A stretch of 41,696 bases of DNA, taken from contig NZ_PSRT01000077.1 in NCBI RefSeq assembly GCF_004212635.1, positions 1 to 41,696 on the forward strand. The letters run 5' to 3'. Positions 27,450 to 36,567 of this stretch are shown here, piece by piece. The notes under the pieces were generated by a model. It worked only from the letters and a program-made list of their open reading frames with translations. It was not told where the DNA came from and ran no database searches. A program made the translations under genes and the position numbers. This DNA comes from Bradyrhizobium genosp. SA-3 (GTDB lineage Bacteria; Pseudomonadota; Alphaproteobacteria; Rhizobiales; Xanthobacteraceae). Numbering within the stretch: position 1 is the stretch's first letter; every line of letters starts with the position of its first letter.

Positions 27450-28580
27450 TTACTCCAGCGTTGCCAGCAGCCCCGCCATCAGCCGGCCGCGTTCGGCCAG
27501 GCTTTCGACCTCGATATACTCTTCGAGCGTGTGGCCGTTGCCACCACGCACGCCTAGGCCGTCGAGAGTCGGGATCCCCATTGCGCCGGTGAAGTTGCCG
27601 TCGGAGCCGCCGCCGGCACTCGCATGCGGCAGGTCGGCGCCGAGCGACTTGGCGATGCCGCGGGCCTTTTCATATAACGCCATGGTGCCGGCGTCCGGTT
27701 CCCATACCGGACGCGTCACGCCGCGGGTGACCTTGAAGGTGACATCATTGGTTGTGCCTGACAGCGCCAGCATCCTCTCGACGCCGCGATCGAGATCGGC
27801 CTGGCGCTTGGCCATCGACAGCGCCTCGCCTGTGGCGGTCGTGGCAACGCAATTGACCCATTGTCCGCCATGCACGACGCCGACCGAGAAGGTGCAGTCC
27901 TCCGTCGTCATCGCGTCGATCGCGAGGATCTGCCGGGCCATCTCGCGGATCGCCGAGCGTCCCGACGACAGTGTCGCACCGGCGTGGCTCGGTCGTCCCG
28001 TCGCCTCGAGATTGAAACGCGCGATGGCGTAACGTCCGGTGGTGACACCGTTGTCGGCGCGGCCGGGCTCGGGCACCAACACGTATTTGTTGCGCGCGGC
28101 CTCCGCCTCGATGATGTCGCGGGTCGAGGGCGTGCCGACTTCCTCGTCCGGCGTGAACAGCACGGTGATCGGCAGCGGCGTGGTGAAGGCGGCGCGCGCC
28201 AGCTGCCGGATCGCTTCCAGCGAGAGATAATTGCCGCCCTTCATGTCGTAGATGCCGGGGCCGTAGCACTTATTGCCCTCACGCCGCCATTTCAGCTTCT
28301 CGATGGTGCCGACCGGGTGCACGGTATCCATGTGCCCGGCGATCAGGATGCCGGGCTCGCCCTGCTTCGGATGGGGAAAGCGCGCGCGGATCACGTCGCC
28401 AAAGCCCTGGCGGCCGGCGATGCGTTCGATCGTCGCACCCATGATCGCCATATCCCGCGCTGCGAAATCGAGCATGCGATTCACGGCGCCTGCGTCCCAG
28501 GTCGGGCTCTCGCATTCCACCCAGCCGCGCAGGCCCTGGAGCATCGCCTCGGGATCGAAGGGAAGATTGGCTGGATTCAT
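27450..28580 (-). CDS. M20 family metallopeptidase (glutamate carboxypeptidase/CPG2-like)
   Basis: From the ATG at 28578-28580 (MNPANLPFDPEAMLQGLRGW) the protein has 376 residues. Metal and catalytic residues appear in IAGHMDTVHPVG, YDMKGGNYLSLEAIR, FTPDEEVGTPSTRD (catalytic Glu-Glu) and ASAGGGSDGNF. This order fits the carboxypeptidase G2 group of M20, which removes C-terminal Glu from peptides or folate-like compounds. No signal peptide is evident, so it is cytoplasmic. The frame is open to 28763 but the upstream part is Arg/Cys-rich and unlike the family. It is divergent from the binding-protein gene, sharing a 270-bp control region. Confidence 0.93.
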   Translation of the reverse strand: MNPANLPFDPEAMLQGLRGWVECESPTWDAGAVNRMLDFAARDMAIMGATIERIAGRQGFGDVIRARFPHPKQGEPGILIAGHMDTVHPVGTIEKLKWRREGNKCYGPGIYDMKGGNYLSLEAIRQLARAAFTTPLPITVLFTPDEEVGTPSTRDIIEAEAARNKYVLVPEPGRADNGVTTGRYAIARFNLEATGRPSHAGATLSSGRSAIREMARQILAIDAMTTEDCTFSVGVVHGGQWVNCVATTATGEALSMAKRQADLDRGVERMLALSGTTNDVTFKVTRGVTRPVWEPDAGTMALYEKARGIAKSLGADLPHASAGGGSDGNFTGAMGIPTLDGLGVRGGNGHTLEEYIEVESLAERGRLMAGLLATLE

Positions 28581-28850
28581 CTCAATGTCTCTCAAGCTTC
28601 GAAAGATGGAACGCGCATTGCATCGGCGCGGGACAGGACAGGCTGAGAGTGTTGTAGAGCCAAACCGATCCTTGTGGAGCCCGTGCACACGCCGCGAGGG
28701 CTTGCAGCGAAACCGGATTGACGCGCTCGGCACGGTCTGCAAGTCTCGAAAAGATAAAGGCATTGCATGAGGTTAGTTCGCCCAAAGAACGAACCGGATG
28801 CTCAACCAATAATCTGCCTTTGAACAGTTTCACGTCAGGAGAAACTTTCC
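28581..28850. promoter_or_regulatory. Divergent control region between carboxypeptidase and binding-protein genes
   Basis: This 270-bp region must hold promoters for both directions. An imperfect palindrome GTTCG-N9-CGAAC (around 28775-28793) could be an operator, and AGGAGAAA at about 28837 is the ribosome-binding site of the binding-protein gene. No clear -35/-10 pair was identified. Confidence 0.35.
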
Positions 28851-30461
28851 ATGTTCAACTTCATGCGCCGGGGGCCTCGCGCGTTCGCCTCCAAACTTGC
28901 GCTGTCGGTCGTCGCGCTGTCCACGGCGATGGCCTCGCCGGTGTTTGCCGCCGGCAAGACCATCACGGCGGTGATGCATTCGGATCTGCGCATCATCGAT
29001 CCGATCTTCACCACGGCCTACATCACGCGTGACCATGGCTACATGGTCTACGACACGCTGGTGGCCACCGATTCGAACTTCAAGATCCAGCCGCAGATGG
29101 CGGACTGGAAGATCTCCGACGACAAGCTCACCTACACCTTCACGCTGCGCGACGGTCTGAAGTGGCATGACGGTGCGCCGGTCACGGCGGAGGACTGCGT
29201 CGCCTCGCTGAAGCGTTGGGCCGCGGTCGACGGCATGGGCCAGAAGCTCATGGACTTCACCGCGAGCATCGAGGCGACCGACGCCAAGACCATCACGCTG
29301 AAGCTGAAGGAGCCCTACGGTCTCGTGCTCGATTCGATCGGCAAGCCGTCCTCGCGCGTCGCCTTCATGATGCCGAAGCGCCTCGCCGAAACGCCGGCAG
29401 ACAAGCAGATCCCGGAGCAGATCGGCTCGGGTCCCTTCAAGTTCGTGCAGTCGGAATTCCAGCCGGGCGTGAAGGCGGTCTACGTCAAGAACACCGATTA
29501 CGTGCCGCGCAAGGAGCCGGCGAGCTGGACCTCCGGCGGCAAGGTGGTGAAGGTCGACCGCGTCGAATGGATCACCATGCCGGACTCCCAGACCGCGGTG
29601 AACGCGCTGCAGTCGGGCGACATCGATTTCATGGAAAATCTCCCCTACGACATGCTGCCGATACTGGAGGCGAACAAGGAGCTCACGCTCGAGGTCTCGA
29701 ACAAGTTCGGCTTTCAGACGCTCGGCCGGATGAACTTCCTTCATCCGCCGTTCGATAACGTGAAAGTGCGCCGCGCTGCCTTGCTGGCGATAAACCAGAA
29801 GGACGTGCTCGACGCGCTGGTCGGAAACGCGAAGTACCAGAAGATCTGTGGCGCCTTCTTCGTGTGCGATACGCCGCTCGCGACCGAGGTCGGCGGGGAA
29901 ACCCTGGTGAAGGGCAATGGTATGGCGGAAGCCAAGAAGGCGCTCGCCGAATCCGGCTATGACGGTACCCCGGTCGTGATCATGGCCCCTGGCGATGTCA
30001 CGACGCTGAAGGCGCAGCCGATCGTTGCGGCCCAGCTGCTGCGCGAGGCCGGCTTCAAGGTCGATTTGCAAGCGACCGACTGGCAGACGGTGGTGAGCCG
30101 CCGCGCCAGCCAGAAGCCGCCGAAGGAGGGCGGCTGGAACATGTTCTTCACCAACTGGGTCGCGGCCGACGTCTCCAACCCGATCGCCAATCTTTCGATC
30201 GGCGGCCAGGGCAAGAAGGGCGGCTGGTTCGGTTGGGCGGAAGACGCCAAGATCGAGCAGCTCAAGGACGCCTTCGTCCGCGCGTCCTCGCTCGACGAGC
30301 AGAAGAAGATCGCCGCCGACATCCAGAAGGAAGCCTATGAGCAGGTGATCTACATTCCGCTGGGGCAGTATCTGCTGCCGAGCGGCTGGCGCAAATCGCT
30401 GAGCGGCGTGCTCGACGGCCCCGCGACGCCGCTGTTCTGGAACATTGACAAGTCGGAGTAG
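28851..30461 (+). CDS. Periplasmic peptide-binding protein (SBP_bac_5 family)
   Basis: A 536-residue protein with a Sec signal peptide: a basic start (MFNFMRRGPRAF), a hydrophobic core and a cleavage site near SPVFA-AGK at about residue 35. The mature part shows SBP_bac_5 marks such as YDTLVATDSNFKIQPQMADW and TYTFTLRDGLKWHDGAPVTA, then NFLHPPFDNVKVRRAALLAI. It captures peptides or similar ligands in the periplasm for the ABC transporter encoded leftward of the divergent promoter. No lipobox is present, so it is soluble. RBS AGGAGAAA precedes the ATG. Confidence 0.95.
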   Translation: MFNFMRRGPRAFASKLALSVVALSTAMASPVFAAGKTITAVMHSDLRIIDPIFTTAYITRDHGYMVYDTLVATDSNFKIQPQMADWKISDDKLTYTFTLRDGLKWHDGAPVTAEDCVASLKRWAAVDGMGQKLMDFTASIEATDAKTITLKLKEPYGLVLDSIGKPSSRVAFMMPKRLAETPADKQIPEQIGSGPFKFVQSEFQPGVKAVYVKNTDYVPRKEPASWTSGGKVVKVDRVEWITMPDSQTAVNALQSGDIDFMENLPYDMLPILEANKELTLEVSNKFGFQTLGRMNFLHPPFDNVKVRRAALLAINQKDVLDALVGNAKYQKICGAFFVCDTPLATEVGGETLVKGNGMAEAKKALAESGYDGTPVVIMAPGDVTTLKAQPIVAAQLLREAGFKVDLQATDWQTVVSRRASQKPPKEGGWNMFFTNWVAADVSNPIANLSIGGQGKKGGWFGWAEDAKIEQLKDAFVRASSLDEQKKIAADIQKEAYEQVIYIPLGQYLLPSGWRKSLSGVLDGPATPLFWNIDKSE

Positions 30462-30502
30462 GGGAAGGCGAGACCACGCGCCTTCCGTCTCCGCCACCAC
30501 GC

Positions 30503-30526
30503 GGCGCCGCTGTCATCAGCGGCGCC
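30503..30526 (+). terminator. Intrinsic terminator-like hairpin after the binding-protein gene
   Basis: A perfect 10-bp stem GGCGCCGCTG/CAGCGGCGCC with a TCAT loop is followed within a few bases by CCTTTTG. The T tract is short, but the position 41 bp after the stop supports termination. Confidence 0.7.
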
Positions 30527-30658
30527 GTTGCCTTTTGTCGACATTGCGTTGGCTGAGAGGCGGGAGCGATTTTAACCGTTCCAGTTTTCAATCATTGCTA
30601 TTTGTTTCTGTCCTGAAATAGATGTGTCGTCCTCGCGCATCGCTTTTCCTTCTTTCAT

Positions 30659-31997
30659 TTGATTCCCGTGCCGCTCGATTTTGCATTCCAGGCGATGGCC
30701 GAACGGTCCGATCGTGCGCCGGCGCGATGGCGCCGGCCTTTCCTGCACTGGCTGGATTCGGTCGAGACAGGCTGGGCCGTGCCGCTTCTCATCGCCTGCT
30801 TTGTCGCGATCTGGACGCTTTATCTCGTCATCGCGTACGCTGGCGGCGGCCTGCATCCCGATACGCTCGAAGCGTGGACCCTGAGTCGGCATTTCGCCTG
30901 GGGTTATCCCAAGCATCCGCCATTGACCGGCTGGGTCGCCGCTAGCTGGACTGCTCGGCAAATATTATTCGATCTTTCTCGTCGCGAGCTTCGCGTTTGC
31001 CGCGCTGGCGCACCCGGCGCGGCGCGCCTATTTCACCTCCGCTTCACCCTGGATCTCGGTGGTGGTCGGGCTCGCGGCGCTGTCGCCGCACGTCGTCTGG
31101 CTCGCGACGACGGGGGCGTCGACTTTCACCTATGCGCTGGCCCATGCCAACGGCAATGCCGTAAGCTCGCTCGGCGAGGCCAGGAATTTCCTGCTCGGGC
31201 TGGCGGCGGCCATGAGCGTGTCGGCCGTGCTATGGGTCTTGATCGCGGGCATGCGGCTGAAGCAGTTTCCGGCCGACTTCGCTGCAATGAGCCCGGGCCT
31301 GCGGCTTCTGTTCTACGTTGCCATGGGCACGATCACGCTGCCGGTGCTGACATCGCTGGTGATGGGCACTGATCTGCCGTCGCTGTGGGCATTGCAGGGG
31401 CTGTTCCTGTTCGCCGTTCTCGTGATCTGCGGCGCGCGCTATCCGATCGAGCGCTTCCACACCGTCAACCTCACCGTGATCGTGGCCGGCGTCGCGCTCG
31501 TTGCGGTCATGGTCGTAGCGCCGATCCATGCCGTCTATCGCAATGATCACGGTTACGAAGAAGGCCGGAATTTCTACGCGCAGGTGGCCGGCGAATTGAC
31601 GCGCGAATGGCGCGAGCTGACCGGCACGCCGCTCAGCGCCGTGAGCGGTGATGATTCGCTGGCCTTTGCGACGGCGTTCTATAGCCCCGACCATCCGCAT
31701 TGTGCACGGCCGTTCGAGCATCAACACATTTGGGGATTGCCGCGCAAGGCGACGCTGGACCGCGGCTGGGCCGCGCTCTGTTTCCGCGGCCAGGACTCTT
31801 GTGGCCGATGGATGGAATGGGCGTCCTCGAAAGCCGGACACGTCGTCAGGCGCGAGTTCACGGTGCAGGCCACGCTGTGGGGGCGGCCCGGTCTGACGCG
31901 GAAGGTGGTCGTGCTGATGGTGCCGCCGCGAGGAAGCGGGGCGGCACCCGAGAGCGCTGCGGACGATTTCAGCGCCAGCCGGCGGGCGACCGAATAG
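30659..31997 (+). pseudogene. GT39 (ArnT/PMT-like) glycosyltransferase remnant with internal deletion
   Basis: The first part (from TTG at 30659 or GTG at 30668) encodes a first helix (VPLLIACFVAIWTLYLVIAY) and the GT39 N-terminal motif AWGYPKHPPLTGWVAASW. At about 30950 the similarity jumps to another frame that reads LLGKYYSIFLVASFAFAALA. It continues through further helices to the stop at 31997 (the later part also appears as a frame starting at 31059). In family members roughly 100 residues separate these two motifs, so an out-of-frame internal deletion is inferred. An intact enzyme would move a sugar from a polyprenyl phosphate to a lipid or protein at the outer face of the inner membrane. 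The two halves cannot make a functional enzyme as they stand. Confidence 0.75.
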
Positions 31998-32014
31998 ATT
32001 TCGTGATCAGCAGA

Positions 32015-32152
32015 TCAGCAGTGGCTGTCGCGTACCTGCTCGAGCCCTTCGCTCGCCAAAGGCGTCGTCAACGTGGTCTGCTCAGTGTCCGGCTGCGAAC
32101 GCTCCTGCTTCTGCCGTTCCGCCTTGCGGTTTTCGCGGTGTTCCAGTTCCAT
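32015..32152 (-). CDS. Possible small hypothetical protein (45 aa)
   Basis: A reverse-strand frame from the ATG at 32150-32152 gives a highly charged peptide starting MELEHRENRKAERQKQERSQ and ending VRDSHC. GAGG lies about 9 bp before the start. The frame extends upstream to 32209, but that part overlaps the duplicated MFS fragment. I do not recognise it. The only support is the plausible ribosome-binding site and the soluble, charged composition; it may be noncoding. Confidence 0.35.
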   Translation of the reverse strand: MELEHRENRKAERQKQERSQPDTEQTTLTTPLASEGLEQVRDSHC

Positions 32153-32201
32153 TAACGTGGCCTCTCGATTGCTGCGGTACAACATCGAGAGGGACGGGAA
32201 G

Positions 32202-32341
32202 TTCCTCACGCGATGGGGCGATGATGCGGCTTGAACAGCCGTCGCTTTTCCACCACCAGCACGATCGCAAGCGCTGTGAGCGTCGACAGGAAGAAGCCGA
32301 TCGAGAACGGCAGCAGCGCGCCGTCGAAGCTTTGCCCGATC
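32202..32341 (-). pseudogene. Duplicated 3'-end fragment of the Bcr/CflA MFS gene
   Basis: These 140 bp match 33669-33808, the 3' end of the MFS gene at 33673-34923, with 7 differences (95% identity) and no gap. The reading frame and stop codon (complement of 32206-32208) are preserved; three changes are silent and four alter residues conservatively or moderately. The fragment begins exactly where the PAP2 reading frame ends; the PAP2 stop codon at 32340-32342 spans the junction. Confidence 0.9.
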
Positions 32342-33354
32342 AGGGAGTCATGCATGCAAGCGAGGTACTTTTTGCTCCGCGGGGAATGACCAACGATTGA
32401 CCTTCAATTGCTTTCGCGAAGGCAATCGCAAGAGCTGCAACGGCTACACCAGCGAAGATGTCCACAAAGTAGTGTCCACCCCACAAGGGCGTTGCTGCCA
32501 GCATGGCAACGCACATCATTAAAGCCCATGGACGCATCCACCACACGCCCCACCACGCCCACAGCGCGAGCAGAGCCGCGGCAGCATGGAAGCTGGGAAA
32601 GGTCACGATGCCGCCGATCTGCGAGATGTTCAGAACCTGTAGGCTGCTGCTTCTCACCACGGGCAGGCGATCGAGCTGGATGAGATAGCCGCTCGCCTTG
32701 AAGGTCGCGAACTCGGTTGGCAAATTGTACTGCTGATAGGTGCCGATGGCCGGTACCAGCGCAGAAATCAAAGCACACGGCACAAAGGGTGAGCAACGTC
32801 GCCATCGTGAACTGTTGCAATCGAACGTGGTTGTTCGTCAGTCCGAGAACGATGGGAACCGCGATCGGCGGCAAACCGATTGCACCATAGGACAAGCATG
32901 CATACGGCAGCAGTGCAGGCCAGGCTGTCATGAGCCGGTAATAGGCAGTCCAATCCAGTCCGAAGAATTTGTCCCAGGAGTCGAGCAAGGCATCCTGCAA
33001 TGGCAAATTTGCAGATGCTGTGACGTAGGTCAGGACGGCCCCGAGCATGGACACAAGGCCCAACTGGGCGATGGAAATAAGAACGTACGCAATGCGCACG
33101 GCGCGTACTCGTGACAACACGACGTGACCCGCCGCCGTGAGACCTGCAACCGTCGCCATGCCGCCCAACAACTCGCCTTCAAGGGCCATCGAGAGTTTCA
33201 ACAAGGCAAGGGATACACCGACGAATAGCGCCAGAATTGTAATAGTGATCCAGTTCAGCAGGTAGAGACCATAGGCTTCCACGCTTGCTTCTGAACTCGT
33301 TTGCGCTCCGGCGGATTGGGCGGGACTGTTTCTCACGTAAGCACGAACGGTCAT
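32340..33354 (-). pseudogene. PAP2-family phosphatase/phosphotransferase, copy 1, frameshifted
   Basis: From ATG 33352-33354 (MTVRAYVRNSPAQSAGAQTS) the protein has several membrane helices and stays in frame to about 32768 (LLTLCAVC). There one extra T in a TTT run shifts the frame. The family pattern resumes in the next frame as LISALVPAIGTYQQYNLPTE and contains the catalytic motifs TFPSFHAAAALLALW (C2-like) and WGGHYFVDIFAG (C3-like). These match the PAP2_3 (Aur1/Ipt1-like) subgroup. Such enzymes act on lipid phosphates or transfer phospho-head groups at the membrane. As read, the product would lose both catalytic motifs. It is paralogous to 36980-38052. The region is less GC-rich than its neighbours. 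Confidence 0.8.
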
Positions 33355-33376
33355 GCGCCGCCATTTCCTGCATTTT

Positions 33377-33408
33377 CCGGGAAATATATGGCAGCACAAC
33401 CTTTAATA
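33377..33408 (-). promoter_or_regulatory. Conserved upstream block shared by both PAP2 genes (copy 1)
   Basis: On the reverse strand TATTAAAGGTTGT, then TGCCATA and a closing CCGG, ends 23 bp before the PAP2 copy 1 ATG. The same block, with few changes and one indel, precedes PAP2 copy 2 at 36929-36961. It is probably a promoter or leader element. Confidence 0.6.
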
Positions 33409-33668
33409 TATCAACAACCTGCCGACGTCGTTAGGCGATGGAACAACCCTCATTCCTAATCGAATCTCTATGACAACAGGATTCATTCCGGCAAAATTGA
33501 AATAAAGACATCGCATAACCTCAAGATCAGAGATGTCTGCACGAGCGACGACTTCTACTAGGAAGGCGTCAGGGTGCTCTTGTGGCGCCGACCGCTACGT
33601 TAAAGTGTATAGCAGCGATCGATAGAAGGCGCTCAGCAGAGCGCGCCGACCCGAACGTCCGAACGAGC
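33409..33668. other. Gap between MFS and PAP2 copy 1
   Basis: A relatively AT-rich stretch of about 260 bp with no ORF I could support. It probably holds the PAP2 promoter. Its composition differs from the flanking GC-rich genes, which fits acquired DNA. Confidence 0.4.
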
Positions 33669-33672
33669 TTCC

Positions 33673-34923
33673 TCACGCGATGGGGCGATGATGCGGCTTG
33701 AACAACCGTCCCTTCTCCACCACCAGCACGATCGCAAGCGCTGCGAGCGTCGACAGGAAGAAGCCGACCGAGAACGGCAGCAGCGTGCCGTCGAAGCTTT
33801 GGCCGATCGCCATGCCGACCACGATTCCGATCAATGTCGTGATCGAGCCGTAGAGCGAGGAGGCGGTGCCGGCGATGTGGCCCTGCGGCTCCATCGCGAG
33901 CGCGGTGAAGTTGGCGACCATCATGCCGAACGAGAACATCATCAGGGCGGAGAGCACCATGAACAAGGATAGCGGCAGCACGCCGAGGCTTTCGGTCAGC
34001 AGCATCACGCCGGCCACTGCTGTGTACAGCGTCAGTGCCCCGTGCGAGATCACGCGCATGCCGAGCCGGCCGACCAGCCTCGCGTTGAGGAAGCCGGCGA
34101 CGGCGGTGCCGGCCGCGATCGCCGCGAAGGCGAGCGGGAAGTAATGGCCGAGGTGATAGATGCCGGTGAAGACCTGCTGGGCGCAAAAGACGTAGGCAAA
34201 CAACGCGCCGATGACGCTGCCGGCGGCCGTGGCGTAGCCGATGGTCTGGCGATGGGTCACGGTCTGCCGGAAGGCCGAGAGCACGTCGGCGGGTGCCAGC
34301 GACCTGCGCTCGGACTCGGGAAGGGTTTCAGGCAGCCGCAGCACGCACCATGCGAGCGCGAGCAGGCCGTACAGCATCAGCACCACGAAGATGCCGCGCC
34401 ATGCCGTCACCAGCAGCACCGCCTGTCCGAACGAGGGGGCAATCACGGGCACCGCGATGAACACCATCATCGCGAGCGACATCACGCTCGCCATGCGGCG
34501 GCCGACATAGCAGTCGCGCACGATCGAGGTCGCGATCACGCGCGTCGCCGAAGTGCCGAGCCCTTGCAGCGCGCGCGCCAGCAGCAGCGTCTCGAACGAG
34601 GGCGCCGCGACCGCCAGCACGCTCGCCACCGCATAGACCGCCATGCCGCTGAGCAGCACCGGGCGGCGGCCGAAGCGGTCCGACAACGGGCCCATGACGA
34701 ACTGGCCGGCGCCGAAGCCGACCAGAAAGGTCGACAGCACCAGTTGAAGATGGTTGGCGACGGGAATCTTGAAGGCGGTGCCGATGTTGGGCAGGGCCGG
34801 CAGCATCATGTCCATCGCAAGCGGATTCAGCGCCATGATGGACGCGATCACGATGACGAATTCGGGAAAACCCATGGGACGGTGTCCGGAGGACACCCAA
34901 TCGTCGGCATTAACGTCGGACAA
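33673..34923 (-). CDS. Bcr/CflA-type MFS drug efflux transporter
   Basis: The 416-residue protein begins MSDVNADDWVSSGHRPMGFP and has about 12 helices. Hallmarks of the Bcr/CflA group are MDMMLPALPNIGTAFKIP in helix 1, the MGPLSDRFGRRPVLLSGM loop (motif A), and ARALQGLGTSATRVIATSIV (motif C-like region). It should export a drug or small metabolite in exchange for protons. The start ATG is 34921-34923. Its 3' end is duplicated 1,467 bp away at 32202-32341. It is divergent from the GT87-like gene. Confidence 0.93.
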   Translation of the reverse strand: MSDVNADDWVSSGHRPMGFPEFVIVIASIMALNPLAMDMMLPALPNIGTAFKIPVANHLQLVLSTFLVGFGAGQFVMGPLSDRFGRRPVLLSGMAVYAVASVLAVAAPSFETLLLARALQGLGTSATRVIATSIVRDCYVGRRMASVMSLAMMVFIAVPVIAPSFGQAVLLVTAWRGIFVVLMLYGLLALAWCVLRLPETLPESERRSLAPADVLSAFRQTVTHRQTIGYATAAGSVIGALFAYVFCAQQVFTGIYHLGHYFPLAFAAIAAGTAVAGFLNARLVGRLGMRVISHGALTLYTAVAGVMLLTESLGVLPLSLFMVLSALMMFSFGMMVANFTALAMEPQGHIAGTASSLYGSITTLIGIVVGMAIGQSFDGTLLPFSVGFFLSTLAALAIVLVVEKGRLFKPHHRPIA

Positions 34924-35238
34924 GGAAGCTCACCTCTGAAACTGAGGGCGTTATCCATTCCGATGCTGCGTTGCACAACCCCCGTTTCGGGATGGCTGTC
35001 AGGCAGGGCCGGAGCGGACAAGAATTGGTGAGGAGCCGCCTTCCGTGGATTCCCCCAGATCGCGCAATCTCCACTGGCCGGAAACCAGTGATTCACCATC
35101 CCTTCCTAAAGATCGGCGTCCGGCGCGGCCCGCCCGTCCGGCAGGATGAAACCGAAACGCATTCTGCCCACAGTGCGGCCGAGATGAGGAGGCGCCGCAG
35201 CGGCGCCCAGAGAAACAAGCCAAACAAGGTATCCGCCT
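34924..35238. other. Divergent intergenic region, MFS / GT87-like
   Basis: This 315-bp gap has a perfect 6-bp inverted repeat CACTGG-N7-CCAGTG at 35072-35090 of unknown meaning. No convincing promoter boxes or ORF were found. Confidence 0.4.
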
Positions 35239-36567
35239 GTGTCCGAGATGTCCGGTGCAGCACGATGGTTGGAGCCCACAGCCGACACGGCTGCGAGGCG
35301 GAACGTCTGGCTTGCCTGCCTGATCGCGCTGACTGCGCTGCTGGTGCTCGGCAATCTCGCCAACGACGCCAGGCTCGATGTGAAATATGGCTGGGACGTC
35401 CGGGTCAATTGCGCGGCGGTCGATGCGCATGCCGACGGGCTCGATCCCTACTTCGTCAAGAACCTGAAGGGCACCAAGCTCTCTTATCCCTATCTGCCGG
35501 TGACGCTGGATGTCTTCCGCCCCCTGTGCGCGGGCGGCTTTCTGGTCGATCATTACAGAAGCATCTTTCTCGTCCTCGCCGTGCTCTGCGGCCTGCTCTT
35601 GCCCGGGCTCGGCCGAACGGGCACGAGCGCGCGCGATGCTGCGCTCAAGGTGCTGTGCGCGCTCGGCGCGTTCGTCGGTTTCGAATGGGTGCAGGCGTCG
35701 GGGAATTTCGCGATTCTGAGCGGCGTGCTGACCGCGATCACGCTGTCGCTCCTGCTTCGCCTGCCTCCGTCCGGAGAAGATTCGAGCTTTCCCTTGCGCC
35801 TTGCCGGCGCTGCACTGCTCGGCCTCGTGACCTCGTTCAAGCTGGTGTTCTGTCCCGTGCTGGCGGCGCTCTATTTCCTGCCGCTGCCGCGCAGTCGCAA
35901 GCTGGCGCTGATCGCGATGGCGGCGTTCGGCTTCGCATTGCCGGTCCTGATGTCGAGGCTGCTGTATCCCGATCTGTTCGCGAGCTGGCTGCTTGCGATT
36001 GCGGGTCAGATCCCGAACCAGCATGCCGTCGATCTCGTGGAGATCAATCCGTCGCTGCTGCTGCTGGCGCGAGACCTCATGTTCCACGCCGGCCTCGGTG
36101 ACAGCAAGTCAGCGATGTTCGCGACCTACGCGCTCGCAGCCCTCGCGCTGGTGCTGGTGCCGTTCGCCCTGTCCGTCCTGCGCGTGGCCGCGAGCCAGCC
36201 GGCGCGGGAAGAGGGATCGCTTCTGATGCAGCTGGATCGCTGGCTGATGGATCATCCTCGCACGGCCACGCGCGTCACGGTGCTTGCCATGTTCGCGCTC
36301 TATCTCAGCTCGCCGCGCCTCAAGGAATATGCCTTCTTCGAGCTCGCGCTCTATGCCGCCATCCTCATCGTCGATCTTCCGGCCATGGCGCTCGCCGCAT
36401 GCCTCTCGGTCGGCCTGCTCATTCCCGCACTGATCTCGCTTCTGGGAGCAGCATTCGAGGGCAGCTTCATTCTCCTCACGGTCGCGCTGATGTGCTTCTG
36501 GATCCTACTGCTCGATTTTCGCGCCGAGCCGAAGCGCCTTGAGGCGCGAACAGTGGATTCACGTTGA
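35239..36567 (+). CDS. GT87-like (DUF2029) polytopic membrane glycosyltransferase
   Basis: The 442-residue protein has about ten hydrophobic segments and an early periplasmic loop, KYGWDVRVNCAAVDAHADGL then DPYFVKNLKGTKLSYPYLPV. This resembles GT87 mannosyltransferase-type proteins, where an Asp in this loop is catalytic. VQASGNFAILSGVLTAITLS is a further family-like helix (the WQGQxN-type region). It would use a polyprenyl-phosphate sugar at the inner membrane; the acceptor is unknown. The start is GTG 35239 or ATG 35248, with no clear RBS for either. PAP2 genes on both sides suggest a lipid-linked sugar or head-group role, which is inference. Confidence 0.78.
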   Translation: MSEMSGAARWLEPTADTAARRNVWLACLIALTALLVLGNLANDARLDVKYGWDVRVNCAAVDAHADGLDPYFVKNLKGTKLSYPYLPVTLDVFRPLCAGGFLVDHYRSIFLVLAVLCGLLLPGLGRTGTSARDAALKVLCALGAFVGFEWVQASGNFAILSGVLTAITLSLLLRLPPSGEDSSFPLRLAGAALLGLVTSFKLVFCPVLAALYFLPLPRSRKLALIAMAAFGFALPVLMSRLLYPDLFASWLLAIAGQIPNQHAVDLVEINPSLLLLARDLMFHAGLGDSKSAMFATYALAALALVLVPFALSVLRVAASQPAREEGSLLMQLDRWLMDHPRTATRVTVLAMFALYLSSPRLKEYAFFELALYAAILIVDLPAMALAACLSVGLLIPALISLLGAAFEGSFILLTVALMCFWILLLDFRAEPKRLEARTVDSR

